The notes beneath the pieces were generated by a model. That model saw nothing but the letters and a program-made list of their open reading frames with translations, did no database searches and was not told the origin of the DNA. 64,000 bases of DNA from Desulfuromonas sp. TF (lineage in GTDB: Bacteria; Desulfobacterota; Desulfuromonadia; Desulfuromonadales; ATBO01): positions 117,079 through 181,078 of the forward strand of contig NZ_KI421413.1 in the NCBI RefSeq assembly GCF_000472285.1, written 5' to 3'. This document shows, in pieces, positions 37,476 to 46,681 of this stretch. The position numbers and the translations under genes were made by a program. The first letter of the stretch is position 1. Every line of letters starts with the position of its first letter.

Positions 37476-37751
37476 TCAGTTGTTGACCTTCTCGCGAAGT
37501 TCCTTTCCCACTTTGAAGAATGGAAGCCTCTTCGGCTTGACTTCGATAACTTCGCCCGTTTTCGGGTTGCGTCCCGTATAGGCTTTGTAGTCCTTGACCA
37601 CAAAACTGCCGAATCCGCGAATTTCGATGCGACCGCCACCGGAGAGCGTTTCGGCCATTGAGTCGAAGATAAGGTTGACGATTTCTTCCGATTTTTTGTA
37701 GGTAAGGGCCTTAGAATTGGCCAGAGATTCCACCAGTTCCGACTTGTTCAT
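37476..37751 (-). CDS. HU/IHF-family DNA-binding protein (IHF beta-like)
   Basis: A 91-residue DNA-bending protein: MNKSELVESLANSKALTYKKSEEIV, GRIEIRGFGSFVVKDYKAYTGRNPKTGEVIEV, and a C-terminus KPKRLPFFKVGKELREKVN typical of IHF beta. Sigma-54 promoters such as the one at nrfA often need IHF, so the match is of interest. ATG 37751 has a GGAGG site. The leader holds a GGGTCGG/CCGACCC stem (37778-37816) with a duplicated GGAAGCTTT 9-mer in its loop. Confidence 0.93.
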   Translation of the reverse strand: MNKSELVESLANSKALTYKKSEEIVNLIFDSMAETLSGGGRIEIRGFGSFVVKDYKAYTGRNPKTGEVIEVKPKRLPFFKVGKELREKVNN

Positions 37752-37827
37752 ATTGCCTCCATGACCTTTGTTGCTGTGGGTCGGAAGCTTTGGAAGCTTT
37801 AGGGCTGAGCCGACCCTCAGGTTATTA

Positions 37828-37856
37828 AAAGTATACACAGCAGGTCGGGCTGTCAA
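37828..37856 (-). promoter_or_regulatory. Probable promoter of the HU/IHF gene
   Basis: On the minus strand TTGACA (37856-37851) is followed after 17 nt by TACTTT (37833-37828), or after 15 nt by TATACT. It lies between the TPR gene and the HU/IHF gene. Confidence 0.55.
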
Positions 37857-37874
37857 TAGAGTAGTCAAGAATTT

Positions 37875-39170
37875 TCAGGGACTTCCGTGCGTTTTGTCTC
37901 CAAGGGCATTCAATAAAACGGAACCCTCCTTTTGAAGTTCCGGATCGAGATCCGGATCGGCCAGAGCGTTATTCAGAAGCTTTATTCCCTCCTTCTTCCA
38001 GCCCTTGGCGATGTAGGTTTGAGCAATACGCATCGCCCAGCGGGACTGATCGGTCCCCTGGCGGAGCGCTCCCTTGAAAGTTTCGAGGGCTTTATCTAAA
38101 TTTTTATTCTGCCGCAGCCAGAACTCGGCAAGCGGGATGGCCACGCCGCCGGAACACCCACCGCCGCCGGGAATCCGTTGCAGGATGACTTCCGCTTCGC
38201 CTAACATTCCTGATTTCTCCTGGAGGGACGCCGTGAGAAGAAGAATGCGCGGGTCGGCATTTCCGGCAGCGATTGCCTTGGATCCGTGTTGCAGTGCCTT
38301 CTCCGCATGGCCGAGACGGGCGAATAAGGCCGCCAGACCTCCATGACAAAAAGCGGGATCTCCCCCCTTATCCAAAATACTCTCCAGCCTCTTCCGCGCC
38401 ACATCCTCTTTCCCTCCGGCAGTCTCGAGAGCAATCAGCGTCTCAAGAATAAGGGTGTGGCCGGGGTTGAGGGTCAGGGCTGTTTCCAGTTCCCGGCAGG
38501 CACGACTCAACTCTCCAAGACGCGCAAAAAGAGCGCCGAGTTCGAAATGGTACAGATCGTTGCGTTCATTCTGCGGAACCGTTTTGAAAATTTCCGCCGC
38601 CTCCTCGTCTCGGCCTTCATGGGCCAGAAGAAAAGCTTTCCGAAAGGCTTCACTGCTTTCGATGCAGGTCGTGGCCATATCTGATGGATAGGAGCTCAGC
38701 ACCAATTCAAGGCGGGTTATTTCGTCAAGGTGGGGATCGTCTGAATCGTCCTTGTCGGCGGAAACGGGTCTGCCGCTGTCGAAGCATTTCGAACCGCAGC
38801 CGGGTGCAGCAGAAGCGGACGGAACGAACCCGGGATTCTCTGCAGTTGACATCGCCTCCTGGGCCTGGATGATACGCCGGGCGAGATGATTGCTTCGCAC
38901 CTGGGCGGCGGCCAGGGTGAAGTGCTCGGCAGCGCGTTCCCTGTCGCCGCCGCGCAGGCATCCTTCGCCTTCGACAAGATTCAATTCGGCCAGGCCGTCG
39001 CCGGCGGACTCCAGCAGCTGATCCAGTTCTCCAGCCGCGTCCGAATCAAGGGCGGTGCGGTCCAGGGCTTCGCCCATGGCCAGGGCGTCAGCCCAGCGTT
39101 TTTGTCCGACAGCCTTACGCAAAGCGGCCAGAGGGTCGCTCTGGCCGAAAATTCTCTTGAAAAAATTCAT
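37875..39170 (-). CDS. Tetratricopeptide-repeat protein of unknown function
   Basis: A 431-residue soluble protein without signal peptide, starting MNFFKRIFGQSDPLAALRKAV. The N-terminal third has alanine-rich helices. A Cys-containing linker (PGCGSKCFD) follows near 123-131. The C-terminal two thirds carry TPR-like helix pairs (LFARLGELSRACRELETALTLNPG, ALFARLGHAEKALQHGSKAI). TPR proteins are interaction scaffolds; no partner can be named. It starts 12 nt after the second XRE-cupin gene, so the three probably form one transcript. Confidence 0.75.
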   Translation of the reverse strand: MNFFKRIFGQSDPLAALRKAVGQKRWADALAMGEALDRTALDSDAAGELDQLLESAGDGLAELNLVEGEGCLRGGDRERAAEHFTLAAAQVRSNHLARRIIQAQEAMSTAENPGFVPSASAAPGCGSKCFDSGRPVSADKDDSDDPHLDEITRLELVLSSYPSDMATTCIESSEAFRKAFLLAHEGRDEEAAEIFKTVPQNERNDLYHFELGALFARLGELSRACRELETALTLNPGHTLILETLIALETAGGKEDVARKRLESILDKGGDPAFCHGGLAALFARLGHAEKALQHGSKAIAAGNADPRILLLTASLQEKSGMLGEAEVILQRIPGGGGCSGGVAIPLAEFWLRQNKNLDKALETFKGALRQGTDQSRWAMRIAQTYIAKGWKKEGIKLLNNALADPDLDPELQKEGSVLLNALGDKTHGSP

Positions 39171-39182
39171 TTGCTTCCGATT

Positions 39183-39749
39183 TCAGATGATGGTGAAGGG
39201 CGAAAGGGTCCAGATAACCTTTGCCTCCCCTTCGCCGATATTGTCCCACCGATGCGGAAGATGGGATTTGAACGAGAGGCTGTCGCCGGCATTGAGTACA
39301 TGTTTTTCTCCGGCAATGACGACCTTGAGGCGACCCTCCAGAACATAAATAAGCTCATCGCCTGGATGATACATATTTTCCACCCCGCTGCTTCCGCCGG
39401 CGCCGACAGTGCAGAAGAAGGACGTGAACTGGGGATCCCTCAGCCCCGAAGTGAACGATTCGGTATGCATGTTATGTTCATCATCGTACACGGTTTTATC
39501 ACGCTCTCCTGGAGAAGAGAAGACAATTTCGTGAGTAGTCGCCACCTCTTCGACAAAATAATTGATGCTCTTATCGAAGACCCCAGCCAGTTTCATGAGT
39601 ATCTCCACCGAGGGGATGGTCAAGCCCCTTTCGATCCTGGAGATCATATTAGAGGAAACCAGCGACTTCTCGGCGAGTTCCTGGATGGTCAAATCGTTTT
39701 TCAGACGGATGGCTTTAAGTTTCTTTCCGACTATTTTTTTGATCTTCAT
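39183..39749 (-). CDS. XRE-family regulator with cupin sensor domain (copy 1)
   Basis: A 188-residue protein: an N-terminal helix-turn-helix (LTIQELAEKSLVSSNMISRIERGLTIPSVEIL, about 19-52) and a C-terminal cupin (about 110-185, VENMYHPGDELIYVLEGRLKVVI, LPHRWDNIGEGEAKVIW). Family members sense small metabolites such as amino-acid or polyamine derivatives. It is about half identical by eye to the adjacent 39805-40371 protein, with an almost unchanged helix-turn-helix, so both probably read related operators. Confidence 0.9.
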   Translation of the reverse strand: MKIKKIVGKKLKAIRLKNDLTIQELAEKSLVSSNMISRIERGLTIPSVEILMKLAGVFDKSINYFVEEVATTHEIVFSSPGERDKTVYDDEHNMHTESFTSGLRDPQFTSFFCTVGAGGSSGVENMYHPGDELIYVLEGRLKVVIAGEKHVLNAGDSLSFKSHLPHRWDNIGEGEAKVIWTLSPFTII

Positions 39750-39804
39750 AAATTCGATCCCCGATTGCGGCGGCTTGCGGCGGAATGATCCCCGGTTTCA
39801 GTAT

Positions 39805-40371
39805 TCATTGCGTCACGTTGGGAGCCGGAGAGACAACCCACATCACCAATGTCTGCCCGTCATAACGATTTTCCCAACGATGGGGGAGAGAACCTTTGAA
39901 GGTAAGGGAATCTCCCTCCTCCAACTGGTAATGCTCTCCCTCTATAAAAAAGCCCAGCCTTCCTTGAAGAACAAGTGCGAATTCCTCGCCCGAATGGACC
40001 ATTTCGCCCTCTCCGCTGGTGCATCCATTTTCGAGGGTATCGTAAAATACGGCAAAACTCGGATCACGGACGCCTTGAGTCAGGCTGGTGATCTGGTGTT
40101 TGTCCTCAAAGAAGAAAATCGGTTCACCCTCCCCTTTTCGGGTATGCACGACCGTTTTCCCTTTTTCCGCCTCCTCGACAAAGTAATTGATGCTCATCCC
40201 GAAGGCATTGGCCAGCTTCACCAGGATCTCCACGGAAGGGATTGTGAGGCCCCTCTCGATCCGGGAGATCATGTTGGAGGAAACCTGCGATTTTTCCGCA
40301 AGTTCCTGGATGGTCATGTCGTTTTTGAGACGGGTGGTCTTCAGCTTTTTGCCGATAAGTCCTTTAATCAT
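39805..40371 (-). CDS. XRE-family regulator with cupin sensor domain (copy 2)
   Basis: A 188-residue paralogue of the preceding gene, exactly the same length. The recognition region (MTIQELAEKSQVSSNMISRIERGLTIPSVEIL) is nearly the same, while the cupin half has diverged (EGEMVHSGEEFALVLQGRLGFFIEGE). ATG 40371 has an AAGGAACG site; an upstream ATG at 40410 is in frame but unlike the family. It is the first gene of the XRE-XRE-TPR unit and is divergent from bioB, 185 nt away. Confidence 0.9.
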   Translation of the reverse strand: MIKGLIGKKLKTTRLKNDMTIQELAEKSQVSSNMISRIERGLTIPSVEILVKLANAFGMSINYFVEEAEKGKTVVHTRKGEGEPIFFFEDKHQITSLTQGVRDPSFAVFYDTLENGCTSGEGEMVHSGEEFALVLQGRLGFFIEGEHYQLEEGDSLTFKGSLPHRWENRYDGQTLVMWVVSPAPNVTQ

Positions 40372-40466
40372 CTGCGTTCCTTCTGATAAAATAAAATGAT
40401 GTTCTACCATTTTCCAGGAGGAGTGTCAATACGATATGAGAAAAAGGACCGCAAGAATGGTATTTG

Positions 40467-40502
40467 GATTGTCAACCGTTAGTCTCTTATGGGTTGACAA
40501 TC
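40467..40502 (+). promoter_or_regulatory. BirA-type biotin operator
   Basis: TTGTCAACC-N14-GGTTGACAA (40469-40500), extending to a perfect 11-bp inverted repeat GATTGTCAACC / GGTTGACAATC. This is the recognised form of proteobacterial BirA sites. It overlaps the -35 element of the bioB promoter, so BirA-biotinyl-AMP should repress it. Confidence 0.9.
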
Positions 40503-40521
40503 GTGGTCACATCTTTATAAT
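40494..40521 (+). promoter_or_regulatory. Promoter of the bioBDA operon
   Basis: A perfect -35 TTGACA (40494-40499) and a perfect -10 TATAAT (40516-40521) are separated by 16 nt. The right half of the BirA operator contains the -35 hexamer. Confidence 0.9.
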
Positions 40522-40556
40522 CGGAACGAAAAAAGTCGATCCAAAAGGAGCATGAC

Positions 40557-41543
40557 ATGATCAAGAATTCGGCAGATGAACTGCCTGAACGCATCCTGAA
40601 GGGGGGAGCCCCCACCGAAGAAGAGGCCCTGAGAATCCTGCAGACCGGCGGGGCGGAACTTACCGCCATCCTGGCAGGCGCTCATCGCATCCGTGAGCGG
40701 TTCTTTGGCAATCGCATCGAACTCTGCTCCATCATCAACGCCAAATCCGGACGATGCGCGGAAAACTGCGCCTTCTGCGCTCAGTCGGGACACCACCGGA
40801 CCGATGTCCCGGTTTACCCTCTGAAGTCACACGAAGACATTGTTCAGGGCGCGCACCGAGCCCAGGCGGATGGGTCACACTGTTACGGCATCGTCACCAG
40901 CGGAACCCGGGTGCAGCCCGGCGAGGAGCTGGAGCGCATTCTTTCGGCAATTCGTCAGATCCGCAGCGAAACAACGATAGAACCTTCAGTCTCCCTGGGC
41001 CTTCTGAACGTCGAGACGGCAAGGGCTCTCGCCGACGCCGGCTGCGTAACTTACCATCACAACCTCGAGACGGCCCGGTCGTTTTTCCCGAACATCTGCA
41101 CCACTCACGACTACGAAGAGGATGTTCAGACCGTTCGCCTGGCCAAGGCGGCCGGGATGAAAGTCTGCTGCGGCGGCATCTTCGGACTCGGGGAATCGCT
41201 GGAACAGCGGGTGGAGATGGCCTTTACCATCCGGGATCTGGAGGTTGATTCGGTTCCCTTGAACTTCCTCAATCCCATCGCGGGCACACCTCTGGAAGGG
41301 GCGAAAAATCTCACTCCACTTGACTGCCTGCGGATCATCGCCCTGTTCCGGTACCTGCTCCCGGATCGCAGGATCAGCGTGTGCGGCGGCCGCGAACCGA
41401 ATCTGCGGGATTTTCAATCATGGATTTTCATGGCCGGCGCAAGCGGCACCATGATCGGCAATTACCTGACCACCAGCGGCCGGGACCGAGAAGCCGACCT
41501 GCAGATGCTTCGGGATGCCGAGGTGGAAATCGATGTCTGCTGA
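40557..41543 (+). CDS. bioB: Biotin synthase
   Basis: A 328-residue radical-SAM enzyme inserting sulfur into dethiobiotin. The cluster motif RCAENCAFCAQSGHH is near 68-82; YGIVTSGTR, YHHNLETARSFFPNICTTHDYEED and CCGGIFGLGES follow in the usual order. The ribosome binding site is AAAAGGAG. It is the first gene of the operon behind the BirA operator and overlaps bioD. Confidence 0.97.
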   Translation: MIKNSADELPERILKGGAPTEEEALRILQTGGAELTAILAGAHRIRERFFGNRIELCSIINAKSGRCAENCAFCAQSGHHRTDVPVYPLKSHEDIVQGAHRAQADGSHCYGIVTSGTRVQPGEELERILSAIRQIRSETTIEPSVSLGLLNVETARALADAGCVTYHHNLETARSFFPNICTTHDYEEDVQTVRLAKAAGMKVCCGGIFGLGESLEQRVEMAFTIRDLEVDSVPLNFLNPIAGTPLEGAKNLTPLDCLRIIALFRYLLPDRRISVCGGREPNLRDFQSWIFMAGASGTMIGNYLTTSGRDREADLQMLRDAEVEIDVC

Positions 41544-42285
41544 TTTGCCGAAGGCCGCAGGCGTCTTCGTCACCGGGACCGACACCGGGGTGGGGAAGAC
41601 CCTGGTGGCCGCCGCCCTCGCCCGTTTCCTGCGTGAGCGGGGACTCCGGGTGGGAGTCATGAAGCCGGTTGAAACGGGGGTTGCGGATCCCTCCCGTCCC
41701 GGCCAGGATGCGGCCCTCCTGCAGTGGTCCAGCGGCAGCGGCGAAGATCCGGAAACCATCGCTCCCTATCGGATGCGCCAACCCCTCGCTCCGTCGGTGG
41801 CCGCCGAGAAGGAAGGGGTCCGCATCGATCCGGCGCGGATCATCGATGCGGCCCGCCGCCTGTCGGCAAACAACGATTTTATCATCGTCGAAGGCGCGGG
41901 CGGCCTTATGGTTCCCCTTTCGGGAGGTCTGCTCATGGCCGATCTCGCCCGCGATATCGGCTTTCCCCTGCTGGTGGTCTGTCGTCCCGGCCTCGGAACC
42001 CTCAACCATACCCTGCTGACCATCTTCGCCGCCCGGTCCATGGAGATTCCCCTGGCCGGCTTTTTCATCAACGGCATGCCGCTGGAGCCCGATCCCGCCG
42101 AAGAATCAGCTCCCCACACGCTGGCCTCACTGGCCTCCGCCGACCTGCTCGGGGTACTGCCCCGTGTACAGGGAGATGACCGACAGAAGGTCGTGGCCCT
42201 TGCGGAAGAGATCAGCGCTCTGCCCACCCTTCCCTGGCTGCTGGCAAATCTCGAAGTTCCTCGGCAACAGGGGAAACAACTTTAA
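41533..42285 (+). CDS. bioD: Dethiobiotin synthetase
   Basis: A 250-residue ATP-dependent carboxylase that closes the ureido ring of dethiobiotin. The P-loop is GTDTGVGKTLVAAAL near 14-28; KPVETG and VEGAGGLMVPLSGG are family boxes. The start ATG 41533 with a GAGGTGG site overlaps bioB by 11 nt; ATG 41515 is an in-frame alternative. Confidence 0.95.
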   Translation: MSADLPKAAGVFVTGTDTGVGKTLVAAALARFLRERGLRVGVMKPVETGVADPSRPGQDAALLQWSSGSGEDPETIAPYRMRQPLAPSVAAEKEGVRIDPARIIDAARRLSANNDFIIVEGAGGLMVPLSGGLLMADLARDIGFPLLVVCRPGLGTLNHTLLTIFAARSMEIPLAGFFINGMPLEPDPAEESAPHTLASLASADLLGVLPRVQGDDRQKVVALAEEISALPTLPWLLANLEVPRQQGKQL

Positions 42286-42293
42286 AGATTGCT

Positions 42294-43652
42294 ATGAAAC
42301 GAATGGATATTGCAGAGCTTTTAAGGCTTGACCGGGAGCATGTCTGGCATCCCTGCACTCAGCAGAAGGATCATGAGCTCCTCCCACCCATCCCCATCGA
42401 CCGGGGAGAGGGTGTTCATCTCATCGATTTCGAAGGGAAACGGTATATCGACGGGGTATCCTCCTGGTGGGTCAATCTCTTTGGCCACAACCATCCCCGC
42501 CTCAACAGGGCCCTCACCGAGCAGGCGGGTCGCATCGCTCATCACATTTTCGCCGGCTTCACCCACGAGCCCGCGGTGGAGCTTTCCCGACGGCTGTGTG
42601 AACTCGCTCCCGGAGCATTGAACAAGGTGTTCTTCGCCGACAACGGCTCCGCCGCCGTAGAAGTCGCACTGAAGATGAGCTTTCAGTACTGGCAGCAGAC
42701 GGGAATTCCTCAAAAAACCCGCTTCGTCTCCATCACCGAAGCCTACCACGGCGAAACCCTCGGCGCGCTCTCCGTCGGAGGTTGCGAACTCTACCGGGAA
42801 ATCTACCAGCCGATCCTGCTGGAGGGATTTCAGGTCCAGGGGCCCGACTGTTTCCGCTGTGCCTACGGACTTGAGCGAGACTCCTGCGACGCCCCCTGTT
42901 TCGAGCACATGCAGTCCCTGCTGGAGCGGGAGCACGAGAACATCGCTGCGGTCATTATCGAACCGTTGATCCAGGGGGCCGCGGGGATGCGCATCTATCC
43001 GCCTGTCTACCTGAAAAAACTGCGCGCTCTCTGTGACGCTTTTGCCGTTCACTATATCGCCGACGAGATCGCCGTCGGCTTCGGCCGCACCGGCAGGATG
43101 TTCGCCAACGAGCATGCGGAGGTGGCCCCTGATTTCATGTGCCTCTCCAAAGGGATCACCGGCGGCTATCTTCCTCTCTCGGTGACCCTGACCACCGATG
43201 AAATCTACGCCGCCTTCTACGACGACTACGCCTCCATGAAGGCCTTTCTCCACTCCCATTCCTATACCGGCAATCCCCTGGCCTGCGCTGTTGCTGTGGA
43301 AGTGCTGAAGATTTTCGAGGAAGAGGATATTCTTTCTTCCCTCGCTCCGAAAATGGCCCTCCTCGATGCCCAGGCCGAACGGTTCGAAGCTCTGCCCCAT
43401 GTCGGGGAATTCCGTCGCTGCGGGATGGTGGCGGCCGTGGAGATGGTGGGGGAAAAGAAGGGCAAGGTCCCCTATCCATGGCAGGAGCGTCGGGGGCTTG
43501 AAGTCTACAGGAAGGCCCTGAACATGGGCGCACTGCTGCGCCCCCTTGGGAATGTTGTCTACTTCATGCCGCCGCTGACCATTGCCGAAGACGAATTGCG
43601 GCAGCTTCTGGATATCGCCTTCGCTGCGATTTCGGAGGTCACCGCAGACTAA
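42294..43652 (+). CDS. bioA: Adenosylmethionine-8-amino-7-oxononanoate aminotransferase
   Basis: A 452-residue PLP enzyme making diaminopelargonate, the step before BioD. It shows [42 protein letters not shown] and [15 protein letters not shown]. The PLP lysine is in [15 protein letters not shown] and [15 protein letters not shown] follows. ATG 42294 or 42303 could start it. bioF and the pimeloyl genes are not in this window. A strong terminator follows. Confidence 0.97.
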   Translation: MKRMDIAELLRLDREHVWHPCTQQKDHELLPPIPIDRGEGVHLIDFEGKRYIDGVSSWWVNLFGHNHPRLNRALTEQAGRIAHHIFAGFTHEPAVELSRRLCELAPGALNKVFFADNGSAAVEVALKMSFQYWQQTGIPQKTRFVSITEAYHGETLGALSVGGCELYREIYQPILLEGFQVQGPDCFRCAYGLERDSCDAPCFEHMQSLLEREHENIAAVIIEPLIQGAAGMRIYPPVYLKKLRALCDAFAVHYIADEIAVGFGRTGRMFANEHAEVAPDFMCLSKGITGGYLPLSVTLTTDEIYAAFYDDYASMKAFLHSHSYTGNPLACAVAVEVLKIFEEEDILSSLAPKMALLDAQAERFEALPHVGEFRRCGMVAAVEMVGEKKGKVPYPWQERRGLEVYRKALNMGALLRPLGNVVYFMPPLTIAEDELRQLLDIAFAAISEVTAD

Positions 43653-43681
43653 CGGGGTAGGTCGAAGCCAAACCTCCTCTA

Positions 43682-43717
43682 ACAAGAAATGGCAGCCTTT
43701 GGGCTGCCATTTCTTGT
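43682..43717. terminator. Bidirectional terminator between bioA and the tail-specific protease gene
   Basis: A perfect 16-bp stem pairs 43682-43697 with 43702-43717 around a TTTG loop. It is A-rich at the start and T-rich at the end, so it can serve both convergent genes. Confidence 0.88.
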
Positions 43718-43743
43718 ACGGTTATAAACTTTTAGTATCACCT

Positions 43744-45885
43744 TTAACGGGTGGCGGAAACCTTGTCCTTGCCGGTCATCAGCAAAATGTCTCCAAGCAC
43801 AGCCATGGCCTCGCCGGCATAGGGGTCTTCCTTGACAGCTTTAAGCCATTCCTCGGCTGCTTTTCCGGCAGCATCATCTCCCCTGTCGGGATGGGGCGTT
43901 TCCCCTTCAACGGTCTTGTCCCCGAACCGCTTGGCCTCTTCTCGTTCGCGGCGCAGATCTTCTATGTTCAGCGATTGAAGGGTCTGCTCCATCTTTTCCC
44001 CGGCCCTTCTCGCGGCCTCGGCAACTTCAATGAACTCTTCGTCTGCGGTAACGCGCCGTTCGCTGTTCGCCTTGAGGGCGCCCAGATCGATTCCCCTCTC
44101 GTTCCACCTCTGATATTTGACGGAGCCGACGGTATCCCATGGAAGAGAATAGTCGATGTACTGTTCACCCGTCTTGAGATGCTTCAGACGATCCGGAAGG
44201 ATGATGTCCGGAACCACCCCACGGTATTGGGTGGAGCCTCCACTGACCCGGTAGAACTTCTGGATCGTCACCTTCAGGGCTCCCAGGGGAGAATACTTTT
44301 CCATGTTCGGCATGGCATTGCGATAATTCAGGTCGATCATGGCCTGAACCGTCCCCTTGCCGTGCGTATGCTGTCCACCTATGACCACGGCACGCCCGTA
44401 ATCCTGGAGGGCGCCGGCCAGGATCTCCGAAGCCGAGGCGCTGAACTGGTTGACCAGGACGACTATCGGACCGTCATATTCGACTCCGGGTTCTTCGTCG
44501 GAAAGAACCTGAGTCTTGCCGTTGCTGTTGCGCACCTGCACCACGGGTCCCGAATCGATGAACAGTCCGGTGATCGCCACGGCATCGGTCAGGGCGCCGC
44601 CGCCGTTGTTGCGCAGATCAAGAACGAGTCCGTCGACCTTACCAGCCTTGAGCTTGATCAGCTCCGCGCGCACGTCATCGGTGGAGTTGCGGCCTTTGCC
44701 GCCGTTCTGGGTCTTTTCGAAGTCCCGGTAGAAGGCCGGGATTTTGATATATCCATAGGTGCGGCCCGATTCTTCATCGGTCAGGGTCGTCGACTTGACA
44801 AACGATTCCTCGATCTGGACCACATCGCGGACGATCGGCACGACGAGCCGGCTGCCGTCGGGTTTTTTGACGGTCAGCCTCACGACCGTCCCCTTCTTGC
44901 CGCGGATCAGACTCACGGCGTCGCGGATGCGCGTGTCGGTGATATCCACCGGCTCCCCGCCTGCCTGAGCCACTGCCAGAATGATGTCCTCGGCATGGAG
45001 CTGCCCCTGTCGGTAGGCGGCGCTTCCGGGGATAATCTGGACCACCTTGATGTATCCGTCCTCTTCCTTGAGGGTCGCGCCGATCCCTTCGAGCGAACCG
45101 CGCATGCTGATGTCGAAGTCCTCCTTCTGACGCGGCGGCAGATAGTTGGTATGAGGATCAAAAGCCCTGGTTACGACGTTGAAGTAACGGTCGTAATGAT
45201 CCTGTTCCGTCTCGCCGAGCATGCGGGAGAAAAAATCCTCGTGACTTTTAAGGACCTTCTCCCGTGCTTTGCGAAGCAGCGCTTCCGGTGTTTTTTCCGG
45301 ATCGTCGGCCTTTGCCGACGAACTCTCGGAGTCATCTTCATCCTCCAGGAGGTTCAGATATCGGGAGAGCACCTGATATTTAAGAGCCTTGCGCCAGCGA
45401 TCACGGAGCCCTTCGATGTCGTCGCAATATTCCAGTTTTTCCGGATCGGTCTCAACCCCTTCCTTGAGGGTAAAATCGAAATCTTCGGCGAGGATTTCGC
45501 CGACCATGCTTTTCACCAGGGCGATCCGCTGGTTCATGATGTCTGCGCTGACTCTCGGCAACGTGATGACGCCCTGGTTGATCTCGTCGTCAATTCTGGT
45601 GGCGAAGGACCTGAGCCGGGCAATGTCCTTTTTAAGCAGAAATCTCTTCTGAAAATCGAGCTGTTTGAGGTAGAGATCGAAGGCGGCCAGCGACAACTCG
45701 TCATTGATCTGTTTCTGGCTGTAGTGATTGTTGGTGAGCTGCTGCCTGATGAGGTAACTCAGCAGTTTGGTTCTCTGGGCAAGGTAGTCTCCGCGTTCCT
45801 GGGCGGTAAAGGACAGGGCAGGAGGCGTCCCGAGTGTGAAGACCAACGCAACGATCAGGAAAGGCTTGAGCCAGGCTCTTATCAT
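43744..45885 (-). CDS. prc: Carboxy-terminal (tail-specific) protease, S41 family
   Basis: A 713-residue periplasmic protease with a signal peptide (about 1-25). An N-terminal helical region precedes a PDZ domain (GIGATLKEEDGYIKVVQIIPGSAAYR). The S41 catalytic core has the serine in VNQFSASASEIL, the lysine in THGKGTVQ, and GGALTDAV. A C-terminal DUF3340-like segment follows. It trims unstructured C-termini of periplasmic and lipoproteins in the manner of E. coli Prc/Tsp. It is monocistronic and convergent with the bio operon. Confidence 0.95.
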   Translation of the reverse strand: MIRAWLKPFLIVALVFTLGTPPALSFTAQERGDYLAQRTKLLSYLIRQQLTNNHYSQKQINDELSLAAFDLYLKQLDFQKRFLLKKDIARLRSFATRIDDEINQGVITLPRVSADIMNQRIALVKSMVGEILAEDFDFTLKEGVETDPEKLEYCDDIEGLRDRWRKALKYQVLSRYLNLLEDEDDSESSSAKADDPEKTPEALLRKAREKVLKSHEDFFSRMLGETEQDHYDRYFNVVTRAFDPHTNYLPPRQKEDFDISMRGSLEGIGATLKEEDGYIKVVQIIPGSAAYRQGQLHAEDIILAVAQAGGEPVDITDTRIRDAVSLIRGKKGTVVRLTVKKPDGSRLVVPIVRDVVQIEESFVKSTTLTDEESGRTYGYIKIPAFYRDFEKTQNGGKGRNSTDDVRAELIKLKAGKVDGLVLDLRNNGGGALTDAVAITGLFIDSGPVVQVRNSNGKTQVLSDEEPGVEYDGPIVVLVNQFSASASEILAGALQDYGRAVVIGGQHTHGKGTVQAMIDLNYRNAMPNMEKYSPLGALKVTIQKFYRVSGGSTQYRGVVPDIILPDRLKHLKTGEQYIDYSLPWDTVGSVKYQRWNERGIDLGALKANSERRVTADEEFIEVAEAARRAGEKMEQTLQSLNIEDLRREREEAKRFGDKTVEGETPHPDRGDDAAGKAAEEWLKAVKEDPYAGEAMAVLGDILLMTGKDKVSATR

Positions 45886-46237
45886 GTTTAATTTCGGCGG
45901 ACCCTCACCGCCCGTGGCGCTGCCGAGGATCCCGCCTTCTCCTTATTGAATTCGGTGACAACTTCATCGCTTAGTTTACCCCCTCCGCCTCATCTTGTGC
46001 AACCCTCAGGCGCATTTAAATTCATCGCCTGCGATGAATCTCCGACATGACGCAGGGAGACAGCGGGAGAGGCGTCGGATACCTCGGCCGAGGGAATCAG
46101 CAATTGACAGCCACCCTCCCTCCGGGGTATCAAGGGGAACGTACTCGATTGATCCGGAATGCGGAATACGGAAGTCAGAAGGAGTCGAATCCGGTTCCGG
46201 ATTTCCGCAGTATCACTTAAACGAAAGGACATACATC
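45886..46237. other. Intergenic region between divergent prc and slyD-like genes
   Basis: These 352 nt separate the divergent genes. I see several short palindromic stretches (for example CATCGCCTGCGATG near 46022) and a run of three 7-nt units near 46155. No confident promoter, RNA gene or reading frame is visible. Confidence 0.5.
46155..46210. repeat. Weaker 7-nt repeat array upstream of slyD-like gene
   Basis: CGGAATG, CGGAATA, CGGAAGT, CAGAAGG (46155-46182) keep a 7-nt register. A shorter complementary stretch TCCGGTT, CCGGATT, TCCGCAG (46190-46210) faces them. It is of the same type as the other heptad arrays but less regular. Confidence 0.55.
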
Positions 46238-46681
46238 ATGTATTATGCGGCCAAAGGAGATACGGTCAAGGTGCACTACACGGGAAAACTCTCTGACGGC
46301 ACCTTATTCGACACATCCGAGGACAAGGCGCCGCTCAGTTTTATCATCGGCAAAAAAGAGGTCATCCCGGGCTTTGAAGAGGCTGTGGTCGGGATGGTTA
46401 CGGGGGAGAAGAAGACCGTGTCCATCGCACCCGACAAAGCCTACGGAGAGTCCAGGGAAAACCTGGTGGAAACCGTCGAACGCGGCAATCTCCCTTCGGA
46501 CGTGGAATTGAAAGTCGGGGGGCAGCTCGAAGTCACCCGACAGGACGGCAGCATCTTTCATGTCATGGTGACCGGTCTGGATAAAGACATGGTGATCCTC
46601 GATGCCAATCACCCTCTGGCGGGCAAGGAGTTGATATTCGATATTGCCATGCTGGAGATCAAGAAACTCGCCCCCAAGTGA
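46238..46681 (+). CDS. FKBP-type peptidyl-prolyl isomerase (SlyD/FkpB-like)
   Basis: A 147-residue isomerase with the FKBP core split by an IF (chaperone) insert: VKVHYTGKLSDGTLFDTS, FIIGKKEVIPGFEEAVVGM, then the IF region (about 70-120) and DANHPLAGKELIFDI. It helps protein folding in the cytoplasm. The metal-binding histidine tail of E. coli SlyD is absent. ATG 46238 follows AAAGGAC. The stop overlaps the start of the next gene by 4 nt (GTGA). Confidence 0.93.
   Translation: MYYAAKGDTVKVHYTGKLSDGTLFDTSEDKAPLSFIIGKKEVIPGFEEAVVGMVTGEKKTVSIAPDKAYGESRENLVETVERGNLPSDVELKVGGQLEVTRQDGSIFHVMVTGLDKDMVILDANHPLAGKELIFDIAMLEIKKLAPK

Noticed and set aside
43582..45891. A 769-codon open frame opposite the tail-specific protease
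   Set aside because: The protease on the other strand has signal peptide, PDZ and catalytic residues; this frame has no recognisable content or ribosome binding site.
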